From NCBI GenBank assembly GCA_009760855.2, contig WPIO01000005.1:9938501-10002500 (forward strand): 64,000 nt of DNA. Reading direction: 5' to 3'. Made by a program: the position numbers and the translations under genes. Shown here in pieces: positions 1-13,711 of the stretch (positions are counted from its first letter, which is position 1; the number at the start of each line of letters is the position of its first letter). Source of the DNA: Cristatella mucedo (taxonomy: Eukaryota > Bryozoa > Phylactolaemata > Cristatellidae). The notes below the pieces were generated by a model. The model saw only the letters and a program-made list of their open reading frames with translations. It was not told the DNA's origin and did not search any database.

Positions 1-1595
<1,595 letters not shown>

Positions 1596-3255
1596 TGGAT
1601 ACTACTGCTTAAATCCCTATCGTTACGGATTTTGATCTCCTGACTGAAGTCTGGCTCGGGTTTGGATTGGTAAAAGCTTTCTCGAACGATTTCACTCACC
1701 CGACAAAGTCGTCTTGAGTTACTTGGGATATAATACCTAACCTAATCCTCTGACCCCTAAGTAACTCACTTGCTTGCACCAGTCTACCATGTCCGACATC
1801 ATGCTTTTCCTGTGTAGTCTCGGACCACTTTGCCTCTCGGCCTTTATGAGCCTTGCTGTTCCTTGTACTAAATTGAAATATTTCAGTGACTGGGACCACT
1901 GTTTGTGCAGATCGAATGTCTTGATCTTGCTTCCATCTTTAGTATCCACCTGCAATGACTTTGTGTCATTCCAGGGGTCCTACAATCAGTGGTTCTGAGT
2001 ATCCTCTTGGGTTCTTTTGCATACTGGTTTAAGCTTGAAATTCATGTTCCTTTGGATGCTTGTCTTAGCATGATTTCATGCAAGTCGTAGTTCCTTAGTT
2101 ATATCTTCTCTGGCATTAAATTGTAAAGCTTCTGAATAGAGATTGAGCTATTTATATGCATATTACCTAATATTATTAGTACTCTCTAATCATTTATTAT
2201 TACTACTATTTGTAGATTATTTGGTCGGGTTACTTGTATGCATAGCTCGTACACGTGGCACCTGTGGCCACTGGACAGCACACATCTACGATAGGACGTT
2301 TGCCGAATCTTCAGATGCGATGATGCTCTGATGAAAAGCATCCAAGGGTTTTTTGCCAGCTATGCAGATGAGGCTGTATAATCCAATATTTTCTTACTTT
2401 TATTTTAACATTCAGATGTAATATAGAAGCTTGTTGTCCTTTGTGTAAGACTGTTATTGCCACCAAGTTACACGGCTGTGCATTGTCGTAGTCCAGCTGA
2501 TGCAGCACACGTGCGTACCGACCTGGCTGCCATTTTCATGCTCAAAAGGCCTCGAACAAGCTGCATTTCCCCTACCTTGTTGGAAATAGCGCTATTTTGA
2601 AAGGCGATCAATACATTTTGGGCTGGGTAATGGTAGCCGTGCTCAAGTGCAGAGTACTCGATGCTGCTGCATGCAAGCCGTGCAGTCATCGTTAAGGGGG
2701 CTACTTCAGCAATGACGAAATCCATCGCGATTGTATCGATGTTCTTTCCTGGACCCTGTCTCGGCTAGCCAGGGGCTTTTTTATAAGCCTTCCGTGACTT
2801 CTGAGTCCGTGAAGGGCATTTCTTCGGAGAGAACAACGGTGGCAATATGAACACCTCTGTTTTGCAAAAGTAAATGGACTACCGGGCTCTTCGACGTTTA
2901 CTGGGTGCGATGCATTCTATGCAAAAAGTCTTGGATCGGCTGACGAATTGACCGCCGCTCAGAGATGACTGCCTTCGGCAGGCACTGAACTCGAAAGAAA
3001 ATAATCTAAGCAGCTAGACAAGAACTGTGTACAAGAAAATCCCAAAAAGTAGCTATGCAAGTCAAAGAAAGAGTACCCGAACCACCCTGTAATTATTTCA
3101 TCTATTGTTCCGTGAAGACGGTCCCGCGAGTTCCTGTTGCGCTGTACTACATAAATTGGCTGTTTGATATTCACTTCGGTGCTTGTGAGCTGCTTGTGTG
3201 CCTTTTTTGTCGCTGTGCAGCTCAGAAAGGGATGCCACTTTGCTTACTCAATTAG
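1596..3255. other. No recognised gene; upstream or intronic sequence of EDEM3
   Basis: Only short ORFs on both strands. I looked for the missing EDEM3 N-terminal exons (signal peptide, the FETNIRV acid-catalyst motif) and did not find them. A decayed SINE-1 tail lies near 2360-2400 (CAGCTATGCAGATGAGGCTG). A minus-strand frame at 1737-1955 (LIKAERQSGPRLHRKS) resembles the basic linker between endonuclease and RT in CR1-type LINEs, but this is weak. Confidence 0.5.
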
Positions 3256-3409
3256 TGGCCTCCTGGGTGCGCACGTCATGGCCCTTGACCTGAAAAAGCG
3301 AAGGCTTTGCTGTTCGTGGTACGAAGGAGGCCTCCTTGAAAAGGCCAAGGACGTCGGTTATCGGCTCCTGCCAGCTTTCAACACATCCACGGGCATACCG
3401 TACCCCAGG
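3256..3409 (+). CDS. EDEM3: EDEM3 exon (GH47, GLLGAH to PYPR)
   Basis: Reads [14 protein letters not shown] at the start and [15 protein letters not shown] at the end, aligning with GGLLGGHSLA and LLPAFNTTSGLPYPRI of human EDEM3. The acceptor is CAATTAG before T3256, so the first base completes an upstream Gly codon. The donor GTATGT starts at 3410, phase 0. This is the first exon I can place; the preceding one should end in FETNIRVLG. Confidence 0.93.
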
Positions 3410-4859
3410 GTATGTGCACGCTCATTGCCTGGCGCAACTGTGTTGCGCCCTTGCTAGCAGTTTTTGGCCGGCCAGGCTCGGAAGACCGTGTGCACGCACC
3501 AGTATTGCTGCTGCGCCAGGTTAACTTGAAGTACGGTGTGCAAGATCTGAAAGTCAAGGACACGTGCACGGCTTGCGCTGGCTCGATGGTGCTTGAGTTC
3601 GCGGCGCTGAGCCGTCTCACCGGCATCGGTGTGTTCGAGGAGAAAGCTCACAGGGCCATGGACTACTTGTGGCAGCAGCGAAATCGACACTCTGACCTCA
3701 TGGGCACCGTTATAAATATTCACAATGGCGACTGGGTGCGACGAGGTGAGTGCGCACTCCAGCGTGGCAAGTGGCGATGGCCAGGGGCATCCGGCGAGCG
3801 GTTCTTCTTTCTATAATGCCTTCTTTTCCTGGCGCTGCTCAGCTCGGCTGTTGCAAAGTAGCTTCGCCAACATGCTGCTCGATGCCTCAGTTTTGGGGCT
3901 CTGTTACTCGCTGTCTGGCAGTTTGTCATTGCCCACCTGACTCGGGCTTGCCGTGAATGCAGGCAGGCAGGCAGGCTTGCTTACGAATCTGCCACTTGAC
4001 CGCAGTGGTTCTTGGGTGCTTCGTCAAAACCAGCCTTATCGCTTGCAGTTTGCCGCTTCTGTTTGAAGAAGCTTGCATAGCAGTGGGGAGTTTGCTTAGC
4101 TGCAGTCGGACAAAAGATCCGCGATTAGTGACGAGTGGACAGTACATCGTGACTTGGTGGTTGTGGAAAGGAATGCTGGGTGGCAAAGACACTTTATTGT
4201 GCATAGCTTTTCCGCAGATCTAGATTGTGATCGTGTGGTGTTTCTGCGGGCAGACATGCCCAGCTCGTAGTGAGAATGCACTTTGGTGCGATTGGTGAGT
4301 GCTTCATATTCTTTTACATCCACTTCAAGCCAAGTGAAATTGAATATTTGATAGAAATAGTACCCGACGGAATTTGATCGTGGATTATCAGTCTTTTTTG
4401 TTGGTTATTTTACCTACAGAATCTAAATGCCACAGGGCAGATACCCAAACTGCTTGTAGTAGTAATTTCGTAGTATAGACCGTCGAAAGGCCGTCTTCCG
4501 CGGGCCAATGTGCCAAAGAAATTACCTGGAGTGCGACCGATCCCACAATCTCTGCATAGCCAATCCAGCCGATCTTGCCGGCTGAGCTGTCGAGAGACTA
4601 CCCGTTCTACTACGCTCAACGCAGTGCTTTAAGCTTCAGCTCTAGATCTCCACTTATTTGCTCGAGCCAAATCCCGGAGTGCTGCTTACATGCATGGGCA
4701 TGTTTTTCAATCACAATCAATTGCCGAGCTGCTGCCATCGCCATTACCAGTATAGCTGTTGGTCAGCGACCTGCATTGCTCGATTCATGTGGGCTCCCAC
4801 GAACGGTCCGATCGATACATGGATACTCTAAATGGCTGAATGTGTGCGTGCGTGCGTGC

Positions 4860-4925
<66 letters not shown>

Positions 4926-7900
4926 CCTTTAGTAGCGGTTTCGAGTAAGGTATATCAAACTAAGAACGATTGATGCTTCTTTGCTATTGGACTAAGACTT
5001 GTGAAGAATTTCGCATCGAGCCTGGTTATATTATGTGACCTTTCTTCGCCTTACTTTCTGAAAGAGAAGAACAGACATGCCGTGCGCTAGTTTCTTAAGT
5101 GCCACTAAAGTGCCGCTAGTTTCTTAAGTGCCGCTAGTTTCTTAAGTGTCACAGTCTCCTTATTTTGGTGCTCCGACACATTTTAGTTCTTCCACTACAG
5201 AAGTAAGAATGCGAACCTACCAATGAAATGTAATGTATCTCTGTCTTTAACTCCACAAAGCTGCTAAGACTAAGTGGGTGTTCCTTAGGAAAGTTTTCTA
5301 TAACACACTCACAGCCTAAGTGGCTATTGGTCCAAGTGGTATTCGGTACACTTTTCATAGCTAACAGACTTCATTTCACGCAACAAAGAGAAAGTTAGAA
5401 GCATAGCTGAGTCGGGACGGCCGTTGAGGTAGTGAGTAGTACGGAAGTAGCAGCTCAGGACAGCTGGAAAAGACGTGCCACAATCGGCAGCTAAAGCATA
5501 GATGTCGATGCATAAGAATTGTGGCAGTGAGTTCATTTGTCTAAGACCCAAAAAACAAAATATTCTGTCACCAATGGTGTTTAGGCAGAGGAATGGAACA
5601 GCCAGTCGTCCAAGGAGGACCTGAGGGCATGATGATGGTGAAGTAGGTACCAGACGAAATGGGTTTATGAGTCCCATTTTGATTATTTGACCTGCATAGT
5701 GTAAGTGCCACAGGGCAGTTTCCCAAACTGCTTGCAGTAGTAATTTCATAGCATAGACCATTCGAAGGCCGTTTGCTGTCGTTCTACTAGGTGTGAGGAG
5801 ATAGGTCGTCACGGTCCTTACGGGTCAGCAAAAGAACTTTACTCTGTATTCATTGATCAATCGAAAGCCTTTGAAGCTCTTTTAGCAAAAAAGACACATG
5901 GCTGAACCTCCAGGATTTGTTAACTAGTCTTCCAGCCATATTCATCCCCAGCTACAGTGGTCTAATAACTTTTTTGGTTGCCCAGCCAAAATGGAATTGC
6001 ATTAATCTAGCCTCGGCAGTTCCTAATCTTAGATGGGTATTGGATGTGATGGCAAGCTTTGGAGGCAATCTTCCTAGTAGTATTTCCAAAAATTAGGCAG
6101 TTTTAAAGGATGGCACCTCAATTCCGAGCACATGGTGCCGGTGCACATTATCTTCTATTAAAAGAGTAAAGCCTTGTAGTCCAGCCATGCGCTTGGGGTT
6201 TCCTACGAGTAGCAGTTCAGTTCGAACAGCTACAAGTCTAATAGCCAGACAGTTCACGAACAACGACATCAACCTGCCATCTGCTTTGTAAGACCGAATA
6301 GACTGAAAGAGTGACAACTTGGATGGTATGGTCTCAGATATCAAGCCACTAGAGCATGGTGTCTTTCATGTCTCGGTCAGCAGAAATGCATCTAGCTTCT
6401 CGTGGCTTACCTGATCGTGGATAAGTAGCCTCTTGGTTTTTAGTGATCGGACGTTACAGGTGGAATTTAATTCTTATGCCTTTGGGCGGCTGGTTGGAAT
6501 TCGTGGGGCTTCGGAAAGTATGTCTAGCATTTGCCGGCCCATTATGACTTTACATTCCTGGCAGATGTTTCATTTACTGGTAGTTTAATGCTCTAAAGCA
6601 AAGTATTAACTTTGTGACACCGATTAAGTGGCCGGCATGCTAGGCGGCATGTGGCCCGGCTGCCAGTCATGCCGCCGGTAGATTTAGAGGGAACATTAGT
6701 AACGGGTATCGAGGATTGCTTAATTCGTATTTGCAGAGTGCCACGTTGCGTCCCCCTGGGACCGGTTTGATGCTCTCACGTGCTAGATCGGCTTTCAAGG
6801 GGCCGAGGAGCATGGGATGGAATCTCCTCAATAAGTGGAGAAAGTCGGTGCCAGCCGCAGTGAATTGAGCCTTTCGTAGAGACCCAATCAAATTGTAAAA
6901 TTGTATTGTCAAGCATTTCGTCCGAGTCAGCTTTTTGAACATATTGTCAGAGATTCGGATCTGTGAAATTGACTCGGTTTACCACTTCTTGCACGAGGGC
7001 AGTGCCATGTGACCTATCATCTGGTGACTTGTCCCGATCCGGAGCTGTAGTCCTTAGGAAACCCTAAACAGGTCTGGGGATGTGTGGGCCGGCCAGGCTT
7101 ACGTATTAAATTACCCGATTTATCAAGCCAGCTTCACAGCAGTAGTTTGAGTTGCAGAAAGTGTACCCAATCGTTCGGCAGGCTGCCCCATGCATGAGCC
7201 AGTCAGAGTTTGACAGCGGCTATAGTGCCATGATCATGAGTGGCGCTCACAGGCGAAGGACGAACCAGATCGTTTTGCTAGCACCTTTATCAGTCGCTTG
7301 TTTATATTGGCGACTCTAGGCCCAACCTGTAGGCATCTTACTTAGGACAAAATCGACCACGTTTTACGTATTTATGTTCAGAATCTGGCATTGGTGCAGG
7401 CATCGACTCCTACTATGAGTACCTTTTAAAGGCATACATCTTGCTTGGAGAAGAAACTTACCTTCAGCGATTTAATAAGGTAGGCATATTGACTATGTGG
7501 ACACTTTGTTGCTAACAGATCAGACTCTGGTCGTGAACCGAATCACGTGCATCACACTCTCGGGTTTTATCCAACCGAGTGTCTTGCACATGCTATGCAG
7601 ACATCAATGCTGACCCAGTGCATGTAACCCCTAACCATGTTATTCATTCTGTTTGTTTTTCAAGCATGATTTTACTTACTATTCTATTGCGTATCACTTT
7701 GCAGCAAATGTAAAGCGCCTAGAAAGAGATTAAGTTCTCTGAGGGCGCTTTATCAAGTGCAATATTATATATTATTAATGCTGTCAGCTCACAATACACG
7801 AGGCTGGCCGTTACAACACGGTGCTTGCTGGAAGCCAGCTGTTACCTTATACCTCTGTGCTGCCACTGTGCTGCCATGGCTAGTACGGCTGGCACAGTGG

Positions 7901-10900
7901 CAGCACAGTGTGTGCTGGGAAAGCTAATCCAGCTTCTTTTTGTTGCAGCATTACGACGGTATCATGCGCTACATTAGCCAAGGTCCGCTGATGATGAACG
8001 TTGAGATGCATCGCCCGACCTCGGGGTCTCGTAATTTCATGGATGCTCTGCTTGCATTCTGGCCCGGCCTGCAGGTGCTCAAAGGCGACCTCAAGGCAGC
8101 TATTGAGCTGCACGAGCTGCTCTATCAAATCACTCAGCGCCATAATTTCCTGCCTGAGGTGCGTGCTGCCTCTCACCCTGCTTATGGATCCTTGTTGCAC
8201 GCACGTGCGTGTGCATGGGCGCATGTGAGGGAGAGAGAGGGAGAAAGAGTGCGCGCGCATGCATGCATGCCTTGTTGCATAGCAGCCTCCACGCAAGCTC
8301 ACCCTAGCTAGACACAGTGATCATATTTAGTTACGACAGGGCCATTATGTCTCGGCGAGGTTGGTTCACTCAAAGAGAACAATTTGCCCTGGATATTAGC
8401 TTATAGATAAGGTGCTTGCACTTCACGACCCAGGTCGAGGGTTCGAGTCCTGCACAAGTCAATCTCTATTGCCCACTGCCAACAGCGGGAGGAGAAGATT
8501 GCCACTAAAATGAAGATGTGAGCTAACTCAGAAACGTCATTTATGTACAATGAAATTATAAAATTCATTTGAATAGCACCCTCGGAGAATTGTAAGTATT
8601 TTCGACCGTTCGGCACATTGGCAGGGCTCACTGCACCTCCGACGTTCTCTTGATCCTGCTTGAATTATTGGTCTGTTCACATACTCGGACATTGTCACAC
8701 CCCCCCCCAAGGCGACACACACTTTGTGGTGGCGATACTCAACCGTGCATCTGTTCACGCGATAATGATTAGATGAATTGTAAGCCGGATTTATGCAGCG
8801 ACGAACACCTAAAAGTGGATGTCGTGTATGGTAAAAGTGAAGGGTGGAGATCATGCTTTGAAGAGTATGCTGCCATGTCTTTGGCTTCTCTGCATTGAGT
8901 AAAAGAAAAGTAAAGGTTGCCTTAATCAAAAGCCTCATGTATCTAGCAGCAGGAGACCCTTACCCCTCGGTCTTTAGCCTAAGAGTAATTTGGCTTGCAC
9001 AGGAACTAGTGAAGTGGCTTTAGTGATTGGAGCTTAGCTGTCTTCTGCCCAACACTGCTGTGCTCAGCCTTTTTCAGCAAGATGTTTGTTGTAGTTTTGA
9101 ATGTGTGTCCTATTTACCCACAATGTTAAATCTTCTCTCCGGGGCTGTGTCTATTCCATGCAAGCTGTAAACGATAGATAACAGGTTCGTTCTGAATCAG
9201 GCAGCTTTTACTTTATTCGTTATTTGGTTCTTTTACTCAGGGGCCCCTTGAGCCTTAAGGTGTTGCACTCGTAAAATTCTTATTCACAGAATTCACCAAA
9301 CTATTGGACACGATGTATGTTGTAATCTAATTCCAACGGACTTCACTTTCGGCACCGGATCTACCTGTGTGCTGCTTCTAGTTGTGCTGAAAACCAGCTT
9401 ATGCAGGTCATATCAGAAGTCCTATTTATAAAGTCGAATGAATGGCCTCTTTTGTGTAGAGGCAGAAGAGCCTTAGTGGCTATCACCACTGCTTGCAGTT
9501 GGCAATAAAGGTTTGTCCACTGCAGAATTCGAACCCACGATCTCGGCCGTGAAGAGCCAGTGCCTGATCTTCGAGGATATAACGGCTCTTTGCCAGAAGT
9601 TGTTTTACTTGGGAATCAAGAGATACCACATTCATGCAATGTAAACTGATTTTGGCTAACTGGTCTTTTTTGACCCCTGCCTCCATGTTCCTTAAGAGCT
9701 TTTTTGTTCAGACAAAACGCATTTTGGCAAGCGGTTTTAAATAGTTATCACGGTGCGATCACTCACACGGGCCCACACACACCCGCGCGCACACATACCG
9801 CGCGAGGACTCGCGTGTGGGCTCTCTGCTTGGTTCCCTATTGAGGACCATTTGTTTTCTTTTGTGATGCGACTTTATTCTTGTGTCCCGAGAAAGTTGAT
9901 TGCCCTTAGACAAAGCTGGAGTAGCACATGGTGCAAGGTACTTGCATGGAATTCAGCGTTCAGCATCAGCATGCATCGATTTAATATATTAAGTGTATCG
10001 GCCTTGTAGGCATTCACCACCGACTTCCATGTTCATTGGGCTCAGCACCCTTTGAGGCCAGAGTTCGTTGAGTCGACATACTTTCTGCATAAGGTAATTA
10101 GACCGACCAATGACTGCTTGCTTGCAGTCGATGGCATCTTAATGATATTCCAGCATGGCAGTTCTCGCAATGCTGGATCAATTTCGACCACCGAAGGCAA
10201 ATGGGCTCGATCTGCATTGGGTTTTGGTCGCATGAGTGCTCAAGTTCGATTCTTATTTGCTTTTTGCAGTTTTGTTGACGTACTCAATTTAGCATTTTCA
10301 GCTTCTGATAGCAAGCGACTTTTTAATGCTTTTTCTGTATGGCTACGTTGAGGCTTATTATACTTATTAAGTTACTATCTAGCATCTTGTTGATTCCCGT
10401 TCATCCTTGCAGTGTGCTGGCTGTTTTTTGCTCGCACAGCACTCCAATGTGTTGTGATCAATTGCATAACGATTGCAAGTTTTACATAATTTTTTCTTTC
10501 TTAACCCGATGCTTATTTTTATTAGTAATTGCTACTATTTACAATTACATTTTCTTAAAGAAAATGCTTAGCTTCACCTTGTGTGTATCATCATTACTCT
10601 GTATGCAGTATTCTGATCAGTCTTTATAACTCAGCCGCTGTTATCAGGTATCGCTGGTATTCAACAAAACAAGAAACTTTGTTTAGATCACACTTTCAGA
10701 TAGCAGCATGATATTTGTTTAGTCTGAGTCGCCACAACTCCTGCAACCAAAATCACTCGCCCGGAAAAAATATTTGAACCAAAAGTAAACATATTTCACG
10801 CCGATTAAGGGCATGTATTTTTACTTGACTAATATGGGCTCCTGTGTTAGTGCAATACCGAGTTTCTGGCATGATCGTGCATGACAGGGTGTCGTCTAAT

Positions 10901-13674
10901 GTCGATACTAATGCACTACTTAGTGCTAGCTTTTTGATCAAAAATGCTACGGAAATCTAGGCCACAAAACCTAATTTGTGAGCTTTGAAGTGAACAATCT
11001 TTTTGCCTCTGATGCAGTGGATTGCAGCATAGTTGCTATAATGCACCTAACATTTTCCCGATAACAACATTCATATCTTTGATTTGTAGCCTTTTAGCTT
11101 CATCCCTGTTTGCAAAGGTAGAACATTTGAGAGCTATCGGCTATGCCGATTTTTAAAACTCAGGTCTTAGTGCTATTAGTGACAACCAGTAGAGGAAGCT
11201 GCCATTAAAATTTGGAGCATATTCTCTCCCGGTTTTCATGAAGCTTATTTAGGCATCATAACCATGCTGTCATTTATATTCCATAACAATTTTGTCTTTG
11301 CTAGTTAATAATTGTTTCTTTTTTCTTATTTGGCTTGTCACCTCAGAGAGTGCAGCTATAGCTTGCAATGGAATGCAATATAATGTATCTCCATCTGTAA
11401 CTCCACAAAGCCACAAAACTATGTGGGTGTTACGAAGGAGAGTTTTCAGTAGTGCACTAAACGCTTAAGCAGCTTTCGGTATGCATTCGGTAGCCAACAG
11501 ACTTCATCTCATGCAACAAATAATAATAATAATAATAATAATATTGCACTTGATAAAGCGCCCTCAGAGAACTTAATCTCTTTCTAGGCGCTTTACATTT
11601 GCTGCAAAGTGATACGCAATAGAATAGTAAGTAAGCAAAAATGAGTACCATAGCTGAGTCAGGAGGGCAGTTGAGCTAGTGAGTAGCATGGGAGTAGCAG
11701 CTGAGGACTGTTGGAGAAGGGTGTGCCATAGTCGGAAGCAATAGAGTATATATTGTTGCATTAGAATTGTGGAAGTGAGTCCCACAGTCTATGACCTGCA
11801 GAGCAAAAGCTTCTGTCCACTAGTGATCTTAAAGCATTGGAATGGAACTGCAAATTTATTATCTATTAAGAACATGCAGGCTCGAGGAGGCTGAAACTGA
11901 TAAAGCAGTTCACCTAGGTATGAAGGAGCTAAGCTGCAGCCGGCCTTATGAGGCCATTTAAGGACCGTATTTGGTGTATAGGGGCTAGGTCCTCTGTATG
12001 TTTGCTAGACTGGCTGGCTGATTCGTGTGTACAGCTGCATGACTGTGTCACCGGCTTTCTGGTCCGGATCAGAAAATTAGCTTACTGTTAAGGTTCCGTG
12101 CACTTGGATCCCGATGCCACCAATAAATTCCTCGTATCTTCTGCTATTATGAGCAATCCATATCCATGGTAAAGCTGTCTCTGTACGAGGACGTTGCCAC
12201 AATGTGTGGCAGCTGACGTTTCCTTGCCCATGTGTAAGATGCTTGCTCTTCACAACCCAGATCCGGAGTTCGAGTCCTGCTGTAGATATGTAATGTAATG
12301 TATTTCCGCCTGTAACTCCGCAAAGTAACCGGCAAGGCTCTTCTGCTGCTATATAAATGAGGCTTTTAAATCAGCTAACCTTTAACTTTTAACTTTAACA
12401 GGCTACAGGTGATCCATATTACCTCGATGTGGGCAAGTCGATCGTGGACAACCTTGAGAAGCATGCTCGTGTCCCTTGTGGATTTGCAGCCATTCGTGAT
12501 GTTCGACAAGTATCCCACGAGGACCAGTACGTACGGCACTAGGCCCTTTTTTGGCTTCTCTAATGGCCCTGGTACCACGCTTGCTTTAGGCCCTAGCCGA
12601 ATGCGTTCGAGCTACTTTTGCTTTACAAAAAATTGTGGCAATCTCTTCAATTTTTCACTGTACTTTTAAAGTGTGACTCGAGAGGCACGGTTTTCGCACC
12701 GTCGGGTTAATAGTTAAGTGTGCCTTGTACGTTAAACAAGTCGTCCATATGTTTGAGTTAAACATTTCTTGGATATGATTCTCAGGGTGCTTTACTGGCA
12801 TGCTTTCTCAGGAGCTGTCTGTTGAATTAAATGGCATTCTTTCTTTTGTTGAACCAGGAGACAGATAATTTATTGCTTGCATCTCTTATCTCTGTGCTCT
12901 CTCTGCCCTTCATGGCTGGTCTACTATTATTTTAGGATGGATTCGTACGTTCTAGCCGAGACCTTCAAGTATTTGTACTTGTTGTATACCGATTCAGCCG
13001 ACCTCGTTCTTGACATTGATGACTATGTTTTCACTACCGAGGCACATCTGCTGCCATTATCTCTGTCCATGCAAAATTATTCGTTTAATTTTTCGAAGGT
13101 ATGGTGCGCTATGTCCAACGCCTCTTGGATTTGATTGCTGTGTTGGTTGGCTGCAAATTCAACGGATCCCTTGCTGGGCGGTCAAGTGCATGTGATCTTG
13201 CTTGTATGTTGCAGGTGGTCGTTCATCCGTCCAAGATGTCCGACGTGCTTGAATCCTCGTCCGACACCTTTTGCCCTAATTTTAATAGGTCGCCACTATT
13301 TCCTGATGGTTTTTCTTATGCCAGTAAAATCCGCCTGGGCCTCAAAGATTTCGTCGAGAAAAAGTGTCCGAAGCCCAAAATAAGGCGAGTATGCCATTCT
13401 TTTTTCCTGTCACTTCTCATGTTATGTCATCACTGGCTGCTGTCGGAGTAGGTTTGACCGTGCTGCCACCTGGACGAAGCTTCGACTTCCAATTGACGAT
13501 CGCTTCAGCTCAGTGAATAGGAATCGTCTTGAGATTCAATATGCAGCAGCGAATGCTCAAGGTCTTGGAGTCACCAAGATTGCAAAAGTGGTCACTGCTT
13601 CAGATGCCAATATGTACTCGTGCATTGCATTCGGGTCATCTTATGTCCAGTATCGAATGTTGAGACTTCATTCT

Positions 13675-13711
<37 letters not shown>

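Larger units (their letters stand above)
3746..7381. other. EDEM3: EDEM3 intron, 3.6 kb, filled with repeats
   Basis: Contains a GT microsatellite, a small tandem repeat, two copies of a 150-bp dispersed repeat and a minus-strand LINE-B (listed separately). From 6350 to 7380 I see no further feature. Confidence 0.7.

Noticed and set aside
5088..5150. CRISPR-like direct repeats
   Set aside because: No regular spacers; a short imperfect tandem repeat in an animal intron.
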